Origin: Triglochin maritima
Taxonomy: Eukaryota > Streptophyta > Magnoliopsida > Alismatales > Juncaginaceae
Reading direction: 5' to 3'
Length of the DNA: 64,000 nucleotides
NCBI GenBank assembly: GCA_963682175.1
Contig: OY821772.1
Location: forward strand, 16,732,743-16,796,742
Position numbers and translations under genes: made by a program. Shown here in pieces: positions 24,682 through 34,961 of this stretch. The notes under the pieces are model-generated. The model made no database searches and had not been told where the DNA came from. It was given only the letters and a program-made list of their open reading frames with translations. The first letter of the stretch is position 1. Every line of letters starts with the position of its first letter.

Positions 24682-25146
24682 TGATGCATTGCATACATTG
24701 CATCATATGTCTTTCATTTAGATTACTTTTATATCAATAAATGCTACTAAGGTATGTGTTTAGTCGTATTTACAGAATACAGGGACTTGGATGCAAATTA
24801 CCCACATTCCAAGCATAAACGTGTGCAAAAGATTCATTTCTATCATAAAGACCGAATTCAAGTTTATCGGGTTTCAATTGGAAATGCATCCAAGCATAAA
24901 AGCATTCAAGGAGCTAATTACAAAAAGGTCAAGGGCTTAATTGCAAAATGCCAAGGACCTGATTGCAAAAGAAAAGGATAAAGTTATTTTGTTGGAAAAG
25001 TCAAAAGAAAAGTCAAAAATAAATCCCCAACAATGGAAGGAATTAATCCGGAGTTCAAGACAATGGAAAGAATAATCCAGACGTGCAAATAAAGATCAAA
25101 TCATACCATAAACGGACCACAAAAATCTGGACGCGATCTGACTATA

Positions 25147-25199
25147 TTGTGCGGCGAATTAGCCGCACAATACATGTACCAGGCGGCGATTTCGCCGCC
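25147..25199. repeat. Paired GC-rich palindromes in C1 U3
   Basis: First: TTGTGCGGC and GCCGCACAA arms around a 6-bp spacer (25147-25170). Second: GGCGGCGATTTCGCCGCC (25182-25199), perfect 8-bp arms. They lie 90-140 bp upstream of the TATA box. The 3' LTR has identical copies at 31250-31273 and 31285-31302. Confidence 0.85.
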
Positions 25200-25287
25200 C
25201 CACCTTCTCTTCTCGCGTTCAAACTTCGTCCAGTGTTGTGTTGACGCGTGTACTCTCCTTTTATGTATTGGTATCCCCTGTATCGGC

Positions 25288-25295
25288 TATAAATA
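25288..25295 (+). promoter_or_regulatory. C1 LTR TATA box
   Basis: TATAAATA in ggctataaatagcc; the only strong TATA in the LTR. The transcription start would lie about 30 bp downstream. Confidence 0.6.
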
Positions 25296-25863
25296 GCCCT
25301 GTAGGACGAATGTAACACATCTTTGAACCTTTGGTCTTGGATCATTAGTAATAAAATTCTGTTCTTTTAATTCTTGTTTTTATTTTATTTTAATGTCTCT
25401 AGGATCCCCTCTTCTTCCTCCCTCCATGAGTTTCTAACTCTTTCCAAAGGGTGGAGGTGATGGAATTAGGGGTAGAGAAGATGAATGCATGTTATTGTTT
25501 TAAGTTCGTGATTAGTATATTTTGATTACTTGAGTTTATGTTAAATCATTTATCTTGTAATGCTTCATAACTAACATGATTTATTTCAAGTTTCTCCATT
25601 CTCCAATCTAAACCTAAATCTAAACCTCCACCCAACGGATTTCTCTTCTTATTTCTTGTTTTAGTTCTAATTGCTTTTGTTTCTTGCTTTAGATAATAAA
25701 AACCAAAAATCTCAAAAACCCAATTTATTCTTCTCTCCTTCTTCCTCTTAATCGAAAATAACATTAACAACGAAATCTCTCCCTCCTTGTGTTCGACCCG
25801 TACTTGCCACGTCTTCATAGACGCCGTGCACTTGCGGTATAAATAAAATTCCCATCAAGTTTT

Positions 25864-25881
25864 TGGCGCCGTTGCCGGGGA
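25864..25881 (+). other. C1 primer-binding site (tRNA-Asp)
   Basis: TGGCGCCGTTGCCGGGGA is a perfect 18-nt complement of the plant tRNA-Asp 3' end, 6 bp after the LTR. This primer is characteristic of Athila elements. Confidence 0.92.
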
Positions 25882-27254
25882 GGCGACGAAGATTTCGTTT
25901 GTTTTTGTATTTTCGATTTTTTTCTGTTTATCGTGTGCGCAATCTAACTATTTGGATTTGCATTTCAGGAGACGACAGAGCTCGCGGTGAAATCTCACCG
26001 CATTCTGAACCAAGTGGGAGGCGGAATCGCCGCACCAACAAGGTAAAGTGCGGCGGAAACGCCGCACAGGGTTGGAATCTGGTCTTCAATTTTCTGGGGC
26101 ATCGTCGACATCTCTGGGTGGTCTCATTGAGCTACTGGAATCTCCGAGAGCGGGCGGCGAACCCGACTGAGCACTGCGGAGGTAACTTTTCTTGCCTTTC
26201 TCGTAAAATCTGAATAGTTGAAAAGTTTCCTTTCGTAGAATTTCACGTGTTAGGGTTACAATTCCATAATTGGCAATAATTCAACTCTGACCTAAAATTG
26301 GCAAAATTAGAAAGACCTTAGTGCATGCATCATATAATGTTTTGCTTGCATTATTCTTGCTAAATTCTTGCAAATTAATACTTGTTGAAGATTGCTGGAG
26401 GCAAGGTACGTATCGAGGTTTTTATCGAGTGCATTAGAGCATATAATTTAGCTGCATACAACCTTGCAATTGCCCCCATTAAAAGGACCATTGTTTGACT
26501 ATCTTTGCTAGATTTAAGTTAAACTATCTTAAGGGCAACTCCGTAGGAAAAGATACGGTGGGGATTTCATCACCCTCCCGTAGCCCACAAACCACAATCC
26601 TGAAGTGTCGCCTAAGCCTAAAATTTAAAATTAATTAGACATTGGCCCCTAAGGACTCGGACTCAATTAAGGAGGAGATTGGTTTGACTTGCTATGACCT
26701 GAAGCTAATTGAATTCAATTTGGTGTCTAGAAAGTGTTTTTGTGTCGACGAAAGTCTTCCAAGCGACGTGGTTGTCTAATTGGCACCGACCCTGTCGGAA
26801 GCGCCCCCACTAGCTATACACTAACTGGCCAACTTGGTTTGATTGGTGAGGGAGGTGAATCAAGCAAATCAATTCGACTCAACCAGTTAGGAGTCGTCTA
26901 GATCTAAGTGACACTAGGTCTAGGATTGTTTTGACCGTGCTTGTTCAGGAAATTTCTGACCAACCCTAATTTTTATCCTTTAGAGTTAAGTTTCTCTTCT
27001 CGTCTGAGTCTTCTTTCCCTTCTCATCTTTACCTTTCTATTGTTTGTTTCCATTTTCAAATATAAAAAAAAACTTAATTAATTCTTGAAATTAAATTAGG
27101 AATTTAAATTTCGAATTTGAATTCAAAAATTGATTCAACCCGGTGCACTCAGATTTGGATTCGGGACTTGAGTAATCGACTCTCACGAGTTCATCTAGAT
27201 TCCAGTCTGGAACTTAACCCCAATCCACCTGTTGCACCACCTCACCCGGATCTA
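25882..27254 (+). other. C1 untranslated leader
   Basis: 1.37 kb. Contains GC-rich hairpins (25984-26001, 26020-26031, 26048-26067), then AT-rich sequence, then the leader block shared with families A and B at about 26532-26590 (aaaagatacggtggggat, then ttcatcaccctcc). An open frame across the PBS (25863-26213) has no conservation I can see and is not annotated as coding. Confidence 0.8.
26048..26067 (+). other. GAAA-tetraloop hairpin in C1 leader
   Basis: GTGCGGCGGAAACGCCGCAC: a perfect 8-bp GC stem closed by a GAAA (GNRA) tetraloop, 166 nt after the PBS. A second stem (GCGGTGA/TCACCGC) lies at 25984-26001. These occupy the position of the palindrome pair in A/B leaders. Confidence 0.7.
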
Positions 27255-29687
27255 ATGGGTGAGAACGTAGTGGACCCGCCTGTTGCACAACCTATAACTC
27301 TGAGGGATCGGTGCTACCCAACGATGGCTGCTCAGCCATCGTGCATCGTTATGCCCACCATCCCGGGTCGCGACTTCGAACTTAAGGCACAATACATGAG
27401 TATGCTGCCTAAGTTCACCTCTAGGGAAGACCCATATCTCTTCCTTAGAGAATTTGAAGAAATCTGCTCTCTTATGCAATACCAGCATATCCCTGAAGAG
27501 GCAGTGCGTCTGAAATTCGTGCCTCTAGCACTGAAAGACGACGCTAAGAAATGGCTATATAGTCTAGCCGAAAGATCTATTAGAAGTTGGGCCGAATTTG
27601 TTCAAGTTTTCCTAAAAAAATATTTCCCCAACCATAAGACTATGAAGATTAGGAATGAAATTGTTGCATTCGTTCAGTCTGAGAGCGAGCCGTTCTATTC
27701 CTATCTTGAGAGATTTAAGAGTGTCTTGACCCAATGCCCTCATCACGGAATACCGAAGTGGCAATTATGCCAAATTATTTATGAGGGATTGACACCCACA
27801 TCTAGAGTTATGCTAGAATCTGTGAGCCAAGGGAACTTCATGTCCAAAAATGAAAATGATGCCTGGATTTTTCTTGAGGATTTAGCTGAAAATAGTATGC
27901 AATGGGACAATGCTAGAACACCCATCAACCCGAGTATTTGATCTAGAATAGCGAGTCAACCCCGACCAGGTGTCTTAGCTGTAGACTCCAACATAGCGGC
28001 TGAGGCAAAACTAGCTACCCTAATGCGTAGAATGGAAAATCTAGAGCTACAAAATCAATCCCGAATGAATCAACCCTTGTCTATCCCCTGCTCTAGATGT
28101 GGTCAGACTGGTCATTTAATGGAGGACTGTGTGGACCTGGAACATGTTAATGCCACATTTAACAATTCTAGAAATGATCCTTACGCATCAACCTATAACC
28201 CAGGTTTGCGTAATCATCCCAATTTTTCGTGGACCCAACAAGGACAACCTCCTAGACAACAACAAACCCCATATAACCAAAATAATACATCATCTGGGGG
28301 TAATAACAATGGAAATCATGAGGTTAGGTTGACAAAATTAGAAACTTTAATGACAACTTTTATACAAACAACCAACCAATCATTCCAAAGGCTAGAGACA
28401 CAGGTCAGCCAATTAGCACAGATAATAGGTGAAAGAGAAAAAGGCCAATTTCCAAGTCAACCTGAGGTGAACCCCAGAACTAATAATCAATATCAATCTT
28501 ATCAACCACCTTCAGGAAATAACAACCCTAGACCGGTTCAAATGGTTAGTGAGGAAGGACCGTTCCAACAAATCAATGTTGTAGTATCATTACGGTCTGG
28601 AAGACAAATTGACAATAATGTGGTAAACCCTAGAATGACTAATCAATCTAGCCATCAAGCAACCACATATGACTTGACCATTGAACCCGACGTCCAAATT
28701 GAAAAGCCCAATCCACCCACCCAACCTGAACCTGTAGCTCAACCTGAACCTGAGCGAGTCTATGTGCCTAAAGCCCCATTTCCCAATAGACTCAAAAAGA
28801 ACTCTAGTGCACAAATAGAGAAAATCTTGGAAGTATTTAAGCAAGTTAAGGTAAACATTCCACTCTTAGACATGATTCAACAAATACCTGCTTATGCTAA
28901 ATTCTTAAAAGATTTGTGCACTAAGAAGAGAAAAACGAATGTACCAAAGAAGGCATTCTTAACTGCAAACATATGCTCAATTCTTTCCAACACATCTCCT
29001 ATAAAATATAAGGACCCGGGGTGTCCCACAATTTCATGTTCAATAGGAGATACGTTTATCAATAAAGCCCTTCTAGACCTTGGTGCAAGCGTTAACTTGC
29101 TCCCATTTTCTGTCTACGAGCAACTCAACCTTGGTCCACTGAAACCCTCTAGGACAACCCTCCAATTCGCTGATTGTTCTGTTAAGAAACCGAGAGGTAT
29201 AGTAGAGGACGTTTTGATTAAGGTTGGTGACTTCATTTATCCAGTGGATTTTGTCGTACTTGATACTGAACCTGTTGTAAATCCTAATCGACAAATCCCT
29301 GTAATTCTAGGTAGACCCTTTTTAGCCACTTCGGAAGCATTAATAAACTGTCGAAATGGGCTCATGCAATTATCTTTCGGGAACTTAAAAGCAGAATTTA
29401 ATATCTTCCATATTGATAATGAGCCAGAAATAATATGCAACCCAAGTGATGTTGTGATGAGAGCACGTATTTATCAGAATTCTGAATCAAATAAATCATC
29501 ACATAAGCAAAAAGGAAGTAAGAAAAAAGGGAGTGATCCATTTACTCAACCACCATCACTCGAGCAAATAAGCGAACCAATTCAAGTGAGAAGAGTGGAA
29601 TCTTTTCCTCAAGTCAACATGGGGAACAATTCAACTGGATACAGGCACCAATATGGTGTCATTCAATCCAGTTCTGATTACGGTTGA
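27255..29687 (+). CDS. C1 Gag-protease frame, interrupted by one in-frame TGA
   Basis: Start chosen at ATG 27255 (MGENVVDPP), which aligns with the start of A1 Gag; the frame is open upstream to at least 27117. Capsid (Retrotrans_gag) motifs RDRCYP, PYLFLREFEE, KKWLYS, FLKKYFPNHKT and CPHHGIPKWQLCQ run to 27938. A TGA at 27939-27941 then interrupts, and the same frame resumes at once (SRIASQPRPG) for 582 codons. A CX2CX4HX4C knuckle (CSRCGQTGHLMEDC, 28089-28130) and a retropepsin-like domain (LLDLGASVNLLPFSVYEQL near 29070-29130; VILGRPFLATS near 29302-29334) follow. A1 has a Gly codon at the TGA position, so GGA to TGA is the likely change. It is either a recent nonsense mutation or a readthrough site. 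Confidence 0.9.
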
Positions 29688-30784
29688 CTATGAGCAAACT
29701 CAACCCCTCTACCGCAAGCCGACTCAGGTAATAAGTGCATTTATTTTATCTATGCATACATTGAGGACAATGCATGATTTAGGTGTGGGGGGGTGTTTAT
29801 CTATGTATATATCTATTTGTTTGTTTTCTTCTATTTAAAAAAAATAAAAAATCAATGTTCCATGACATAGCTTAAGATTGAACTACCAAAATCTGTGTAC
29901 AAATTGCATTGAGTTTTTCTTCCTTATTATATAGTTCTGCTTGTAGAAATTGTGACATAAATCTAAGTTCCAAAGAAATAACCCATTGCCCTTTAAGACA
30001 TGTATGCACTTAAATTGGATGAATCAAATCTTTGAAGTGGTTGATAAAAAGCAGAGGTTGAGGAAAATATACCGGGAAGTGTGGACTTCTAATAGCAATT
30101 AAGCCTTGAGGAAAATAAAAATAAAAATAAAGGAATAAAGTGAAGAAAACACATTTTGCAAAATGATTACAAAAGCCCAAGCCTTTGAGTCACTGGTCCG
30201 TAGGGGTATCTTGAAACCCGGTAACTTGAGTCTACCAGCTCGGGATTATCGACCAAACTCGCTACACAAATGCAAAAAGGGTAAAAAAGCAAATGTGTTG
30301 AATCACGGAAGAAAAGAAAAGAAAAAAAATAATAATACTCAAGGCCCAAAGCTAAAAGAATGATCCATGCCATGGTTGATCCGAATGATACTTCACCACC
30401 AGAGGAGGCGTGCAAAATAATTCAAGTGATAAACATGTGTAAAAGGGTTAGTGGTGTGAATGTTGGAGGAACAAAGACCAAGTCATATTTTTAATGAGTT
30501 AGATTTATATAATGCGCATGCAAGAATTCTCAGTGATATGTATATGGTTGAGGTAGGGACATTGAGAACTATTAATGAAATGTTGATTCAGGATTTTGTG
30601 GGTATATCCGCTGAAAACCCTCAGGAGACAACACTCCTCCCCTTGGCAACAAGGAGGTTTAAAAGCTTGTTGCACATGCTAAGTGCAACCGTGATTCCTA
30701 CGAAAGTGAGTTAGGATTTCCCTGTTTTCATTTTCTTATATTCTGCTTTGCTAGGGACTAGCAAAATCTAGGTGTGGGGGTATT
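29688..30784 (+). other. C1 3' untranslated region with two polypurine-like tracts
   Basis: No pol. A first tract, aggtgtgggggggtg, lies at 29781-29795, only 93 bp after the Gag stop. The true PPT, aggtgtgggggtatt, is at 30770-30784 and abuts the 3' LTR. 30598-30720 is almost identical to B1's 52316-52440 and includes the hairpin-forming ccttggcaacaagg. A short open frame (30460-30714) overlaps this block, but its reading is not preserved in B1. Confidence 0.75.
30770..30784 (+). other. C1 polypurine tract (3' PPT)
   Basis: aggtgtgggggtatt immediately before the TG of the 3' LTR; primes plus-strand synthesis. Confidence 0.8.
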
Positions 30785-31960
30785 TGATGCATTGCATACA
30801 TTGCATCATATGTCTTTCATTTAGATTACTTTTATATCAATAAATGCTACTAAGGTATGTGTTTAGTCGTATTTACAGAATACAGGGACTTGGATGCAAA
30901 TTACCCACATTCCAAGCATAAACGTGTGCAAAAGATTCATTTCTATCATAAAGACCGAATTCAAGTTTATCGGGTTTCAATTGGAAATGCATCCAAGCAT
31001 AAAAGCATTCAAGGAGCTAATTACAAAAAGGTCAAGGGCTTAATTGCAAAATGCCAAGGACCTGATTGCAAAAGAAAAGGATAAAGTTATTTTGTTGGAA
31101 AAGTCAAAAGAAAAGTCAAAAATAAATCCCCAACAATGGAAGGAATTAATCCGGAGTTCAAGACAATGGAAAGAATCATCCAGACGTGCAAATAAAGATC
31201 AAATCATACCATAAACGCACCACAAAAATCTGGACGCGATCTGACTATATTGTGCGGCGAATTAGCCGCACAATACATGTACCAGGCGGCGATTTCGCCG
31301 CCCCACCTTCTCTTCTCGCGTTCAAACTTCGTCCAGTGTTGTGTTGACGCGTGTACTCTCCTTTTATGTATTGGTATCCCCTGTATCGGCTATAAATAGC
31401 CCTGTAGGACGAATGTAACACATCTTTGAACCTTTGGTCTTGGATCATTAGTAATAAAATTCTGTTCTTTTAATTCTTGTTTTTATTTTATTTTAATGTC
31501 TCTAGGATCCCCTCTTCTTCCTCCCTCCATGAGTTTCTAACTCTTTCCAAAGGGTGGAGGTGATGGAATTAGGGGTAGAGAAGATGAATGCATGTTATTG
31601 TTTTAAGTTCGTGATTAGTATATTTTGATTACTTGAGTTTATGTTAAATCATTTATCTTGTAATGCTTCATAACTAACATGATTTATTTCAAGTTTCTCC
31701 ATTCTCCAATCTAAACCTAAATCTAAACCTCCACCCAACGGATTTCTCTTCTTATTTCTTGTTTTAGTTCTAATTGCTTTTGTTTCTTGCTTTAGATAAT
31801 AAAAACCAAAAATCTCAAAAACCCAATTTATTCTTCTCTCCTTCTTCCTCTTAATCGAAAATAACATTAACAACGAAATCTCTCCCTCCTTGTGTTCGAC
31901 CCGTACTTGCCACGTCTTCATAGACGCCGTGCACTTGCGGTATAAATAAAATTCCCATCA
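30785..31960 (+). repeat. C1 3' LTR
   Basis: 1176 bp; matches the 5' LTR base for base except two substitutions. Followed by TSD AGAGT at 31961-31965. Confidence 0.95.
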
Positions 31961-31965
31961 AGAGT

Positions 31966-32892
31966 GGAGACCAATTAGATGGTTATGGAAATCATATAAA
32001 GCTCAAGGGATTAAGATAACACACACTTAATACACTACATGATTATATAACATATTTCTCCACCCCCAAATGGGGATAGAACTACTCACACATATTTAAA
32101 CTAACTACTCTAACAAAATGAAGCATTATACTGAAATGAAACTACATTAATCAAGTAAGAAATATTAAAGAAGCATAAAACAAAACAAACAAGCAAGCAT
32201 GCATATGAAAGGAAATTAAACTAAGAGAGAAACAACACAATTAAAGGAAAACATCTATTATTTAACTCACTCAATTACAAGTAGCCCTTCCTCCACCAGA
32301 GTTTTGCTTCAAGGCTTCACTCTTAGTAGGGAAGATGGCCACCAAAGTGGGAGATGGATACAATGGAAGGTGAAGAGTTCTATTTATAAGCATGGAAAAA
32401 GCTAATCCGGGACAATCCCCCGATGTGGGACTAAACCAATACCAAAAATAGCCTAAACAAACATTAATACAAGTCCAGGCGAAATCTTAGCGGATCTGGG
32501 ATGATCCAGACCGCCAATTGGCGGTCTATAAGGCCCAGATCCGTCTACTTTTTGTGTTGGGCTTTGCTTGAAGTATTTCTTGGTCTTGGATGCATCTACT
32601 TGGTTTGTTGGAGCTCCGACCCGAATTGAATTGCCAAAATACTCCCATGATGGTGTGGAGTTTCCTGTTTTGCTCTTAGGTCCTTCAATCTTACGATCAG
32701 GTCCTTCTCCCTTGCATCTTAGTCCCCAAGTCTCAAATTAAGTCCTTTTTTCTGCTTTTGGGTCCTTTCATGGCTCTTCTCTTCAAACCTCTTTATTCCT
32801 GAAAACTAAACATAAAACTCGTCACGTAGCATTGCTTAGGTGTAAGATAATGGATATAAGATACATATATAAGCATGAAATGATGTCAATCA
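31966..32892 (-). repeat. B2 3' LTR, second part
   Basis: Continuation of 24068-24681 after C1. Contains the snRNA-like promoter module (32381-32431) and the perfect palindrome GACCGCCAATTGGCGGTC (32509-32526). Ends GTCAATCA and is followed by the inverted PPT. Confidence 0.9.
32381..32431 (-). promoter_or_regulatory. B2 3' LTR promoter: USE + TATA
   Basis: Minus strand: GTCCCACATCG (32421-32431), 32 bp, TATAAATA (32381-32388). Confidence 0.7.
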
Positions 32893-34448
32893 AATACCCC
32901 CACACCTAAGTTTTTGCTAGTCCCGAGCAAAACAAAGAAAGAGAAAAGCAAACGAGAAACACGAAATCCTAACTCACTTTCGTAGGAATCACGGTTGCAC
33001 TTAGCACGTGCAACAAGCCGTTAAACCTCTTTGTTGCCAAGGAGGAGGAGTGTTGTCTCCTGAGGGTTTTCATCGGATATACCCACAAAATCCGAACAAG
33101 ATGCATTATTCAATCTAGACACTCGACTCGTTGGAAATATTTTGTCGATCATTGGACGCGGTAATCCTACGGGCCGACTCTATATAGGTAATCAGTCCAC
33201 ACCTAGCCTAATGAACCATTCCTGCAAGTTAAATAAGGAATTAAGTGAAAGACATGGACAACCTTAACATCCTCAAGTGATACAAAGTGTAAAGTCCATT
33301 AAGGTTCTTATTTGCATTACCGAATTTTTTTTCTCATTTTTTTTCTTCTTCTTTTTCTTTTTATTAGTTGGAGATTCATTCTCCCAGGGTTAGGTTTCGT
33401 GCATCATTGCCCATGAGGACTTACACTATCATATACACCTTTCCCCAAATCTCCACATAGGGCAATCCCTACCACCCGTGTAACGAGAGTTCGGTCAGTG
33501 CATCCCAAGTCAGATGACTCGAAAGCACCAGGCACAAAGTCCCCTCAGACCTACTTTCCTGAGTGATAGGAGCCGTGCGAGAAGAGAGAACACCTACTCA
33601 CTTATTTCTTATCTACACATGAACCAAAACCCCTACACTTAATGTCTCACAACAAGATTTAAATGGTCATTGACAACAACAAACTTCCTTAAGTTAACAT
33701 ACACGAATTATTGACACAATAGGTTCAGGGTGGACTTCTTTAGATGTTTGAGCACTAAAACCCTATGATTACTCATCCCCAAGGGAAAACTGGGGTGCAT
33801 CCTAACGACTCGATAAATCCTAAAGCCACTGTACTAGATATCCTAATGCATCAAGTTCAAGACAATTTTGGGAGCTTTCTTTTTACTTTGCCTCTCATCG
33901 GTTTTGCACATGCTAAACACACACAAAAAACAAAAAATATTTTCTTTCGCAAACACATAAAGATTTTGAAAGAAATGTGAAAATTTTGAAGCACTAGGCA
34001 AGCAAAAGAAGACAAGTCACCCAAGGATCATGGCAAGCAGATATATCGATATTAAATGCAGCACACTAACATGACCCTATCAATACACACAAAAGAAAAC
34101 AAAAACCAAAGGAAAAGACTCCACTATGTACACACGTAAAACACCCCCCAGACCTACTTCATGCATTGTCTTCAGTCAAGGCGAGCAACATACGACATGG
34201 ATGTATGCATGAAAAAGGAGAGATCTCACCAATCATGAAGTACAAAGGGAAGTTCAAGGTCATGTTGATGGACACAACCCAAATTTCCTCAAAACCTATG
34301 AGATGCAAAGGAAGGGATACAAATACGTGAAAGAAATGGGGCCCAAATACACAAGGGTTGGAGCCCACAACAATCGATGCTCACTAAAGGAGTCTTTTTA
34401 TTTATTTATTTGTAACTATGTACAAAAATGGGCTCCCATCTTCATATG
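32893..34448 (-). other. B2 3' internal region with PPT and second PPT-like tract
   Basis: Non-coding on the element's sense strand. The inverted PPT (aatacccccacacctaag) lies at 32893-32910 next to the LTR, and a second G-rich tract (complement of 34144-34160, cccccagacctacttcat) lies about 1.25 kb away. The CCTTGG-loop-CCAAGG hairpin block is at about 33024-33055. Small open frames on either strand are not conserved as proteins. Confidence 0.7.
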
Positions 34449-34961
34449 TCAAGGGACATCAAATGGGAACCCGCCATCTCTCGAGCCAAAAATGCACATA
34501 CATGGGCTCGCGACATACAAATCAGAATTTCTTGACCACCTGATACCCTTATAAGTGTTGTGGTCGTTTGATGCCTCTTGAGAGTGAGCAAGATAGGAGG
34601 CATGAATGAGAGGTGAACCTCTATCAGGTTGAAGGGTATCAGGTGGTTGATTCTTAACCCACATGGGGTCCTCAGTAGAAACAAAATGAAGATCATGTGG
34701 CCCAGAGGCCATAAAACTAGTATCTTGTGGCTCAAAAGCCACATGATCGAAAGGATGTGGCTCAAGGGCCACGTGATCAAAACGAAGTGGCTCAAGGGCC
34801 ACATGATCAGAAGAATGTGGCTCAAGAGCCACAAGATCAAAAGGATGTGGCTCAAGGGCCACAAGATCAGAAGAATGTGGCTCAAGGGTCACAAGATCAA
34901 AAGGAGGTGGCACTGAGGCCACATGATCAGAACATAAGGCACCTTCTTGTGCCAGCCCAGG
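34449..34961 (-). pseudogene. B2 Gag-like C-terminal fragment with 30-bp tandem repeats
   Basis: Open on the minus strand from the A2 insertion point (34961). It begins with a region matching the 'ESAQDCAL' part of the other B Gag-like proteins, then about eight 10-residue repeats of the type D-H/L-VALEPH-x-x, then a tail like the acidic tail of B1/B5. The other copies have a single VALEPHDL at this place, so the motif has been amplified here. Truncated at its N-side by A2. Confidence 0.7.
34682..34921. repeat. 30-bp tandem repeat (about 8 units)
   Basis: Exact 30-bp period; typical unit contains tgtggctcaagggccaca, itself an inverted repeat (TGTGGC/GCCACA). The period is a multiple of three, so the reading frame is kept. 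Confidence 0.85.

Larger units (their letters stand above)
24682..25857 (+). repeat. C1 5' LTR
   Basis: 1176 bp, TGATG...CATCA ends. Its U3 has two GC-rich inverted repeats (25147-25170 and 25182-25199) followed by TATAAATA at 25288-25295. It has no snRNA-like element. The last ~65 bp (from about 25791) resembles the end of the A/B LTRs, while the rest does not. Confidence 0.93.
24682..31960 (+). mobile_element. Complete young Athila-like element C1 (gag-protease only)
   Basis: 7279 bp, with two 1176-bp LTRs (24682-25857 and 30785-31960) in which I can find only two differences (near 25072 and 25108), and a perfect TSD AGAGT (24677-24681, 31961-31965). Rejoining the flanks restores the uninterrupted LTR text seen at 56611-56640. 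Internal order: tRNA-Asp PBS, leader with GC hairpins, gag-protease frame with one stop, second polypurine-like tract, 3' region, PPT. There is no RT, RNase H or integrase, so it must have moved using enzymes from another element. Confidence 0.95.

Noticed and set aside
24754..24981. Open frames of 67-90 aa repeated in both C1 LTRs (also at 25142-25345 and 25546-25818)
   Set aside because: They are identical in the 3' LTR simply because the LTRs are identical; there is no start context, motif or conservation outside.
25864..25881. tRNA-Asp-like sequence considered as a tRNA gene fragment
   Set aside because: Only the 18-nt complement of the 3' end is present next to an LTR; this is a primer-binding site.
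25863..26213. 116-aa open frame beginning in the C1 primer-binding site
   Set aside because: It starts at a non-ATG codon inside the PBS, is Arg-rich only because of the GC hairpins, and has no counterpart in other leaders.
33765..33980. Small open frames MITHPQGKTGVHPND in several B 3' regions (also near 41253 and 50111)
   Set aside because: They run antisense to the element (or sense in reversed copies), and the sequence is shared by descent; length and C-terminus differ between copies.
34682..34921. CRISPR-like array
   Set aside because: Repeats are directly adjacent with no unique spacers, encode a protein repeat, and sit in a plant retroelement.
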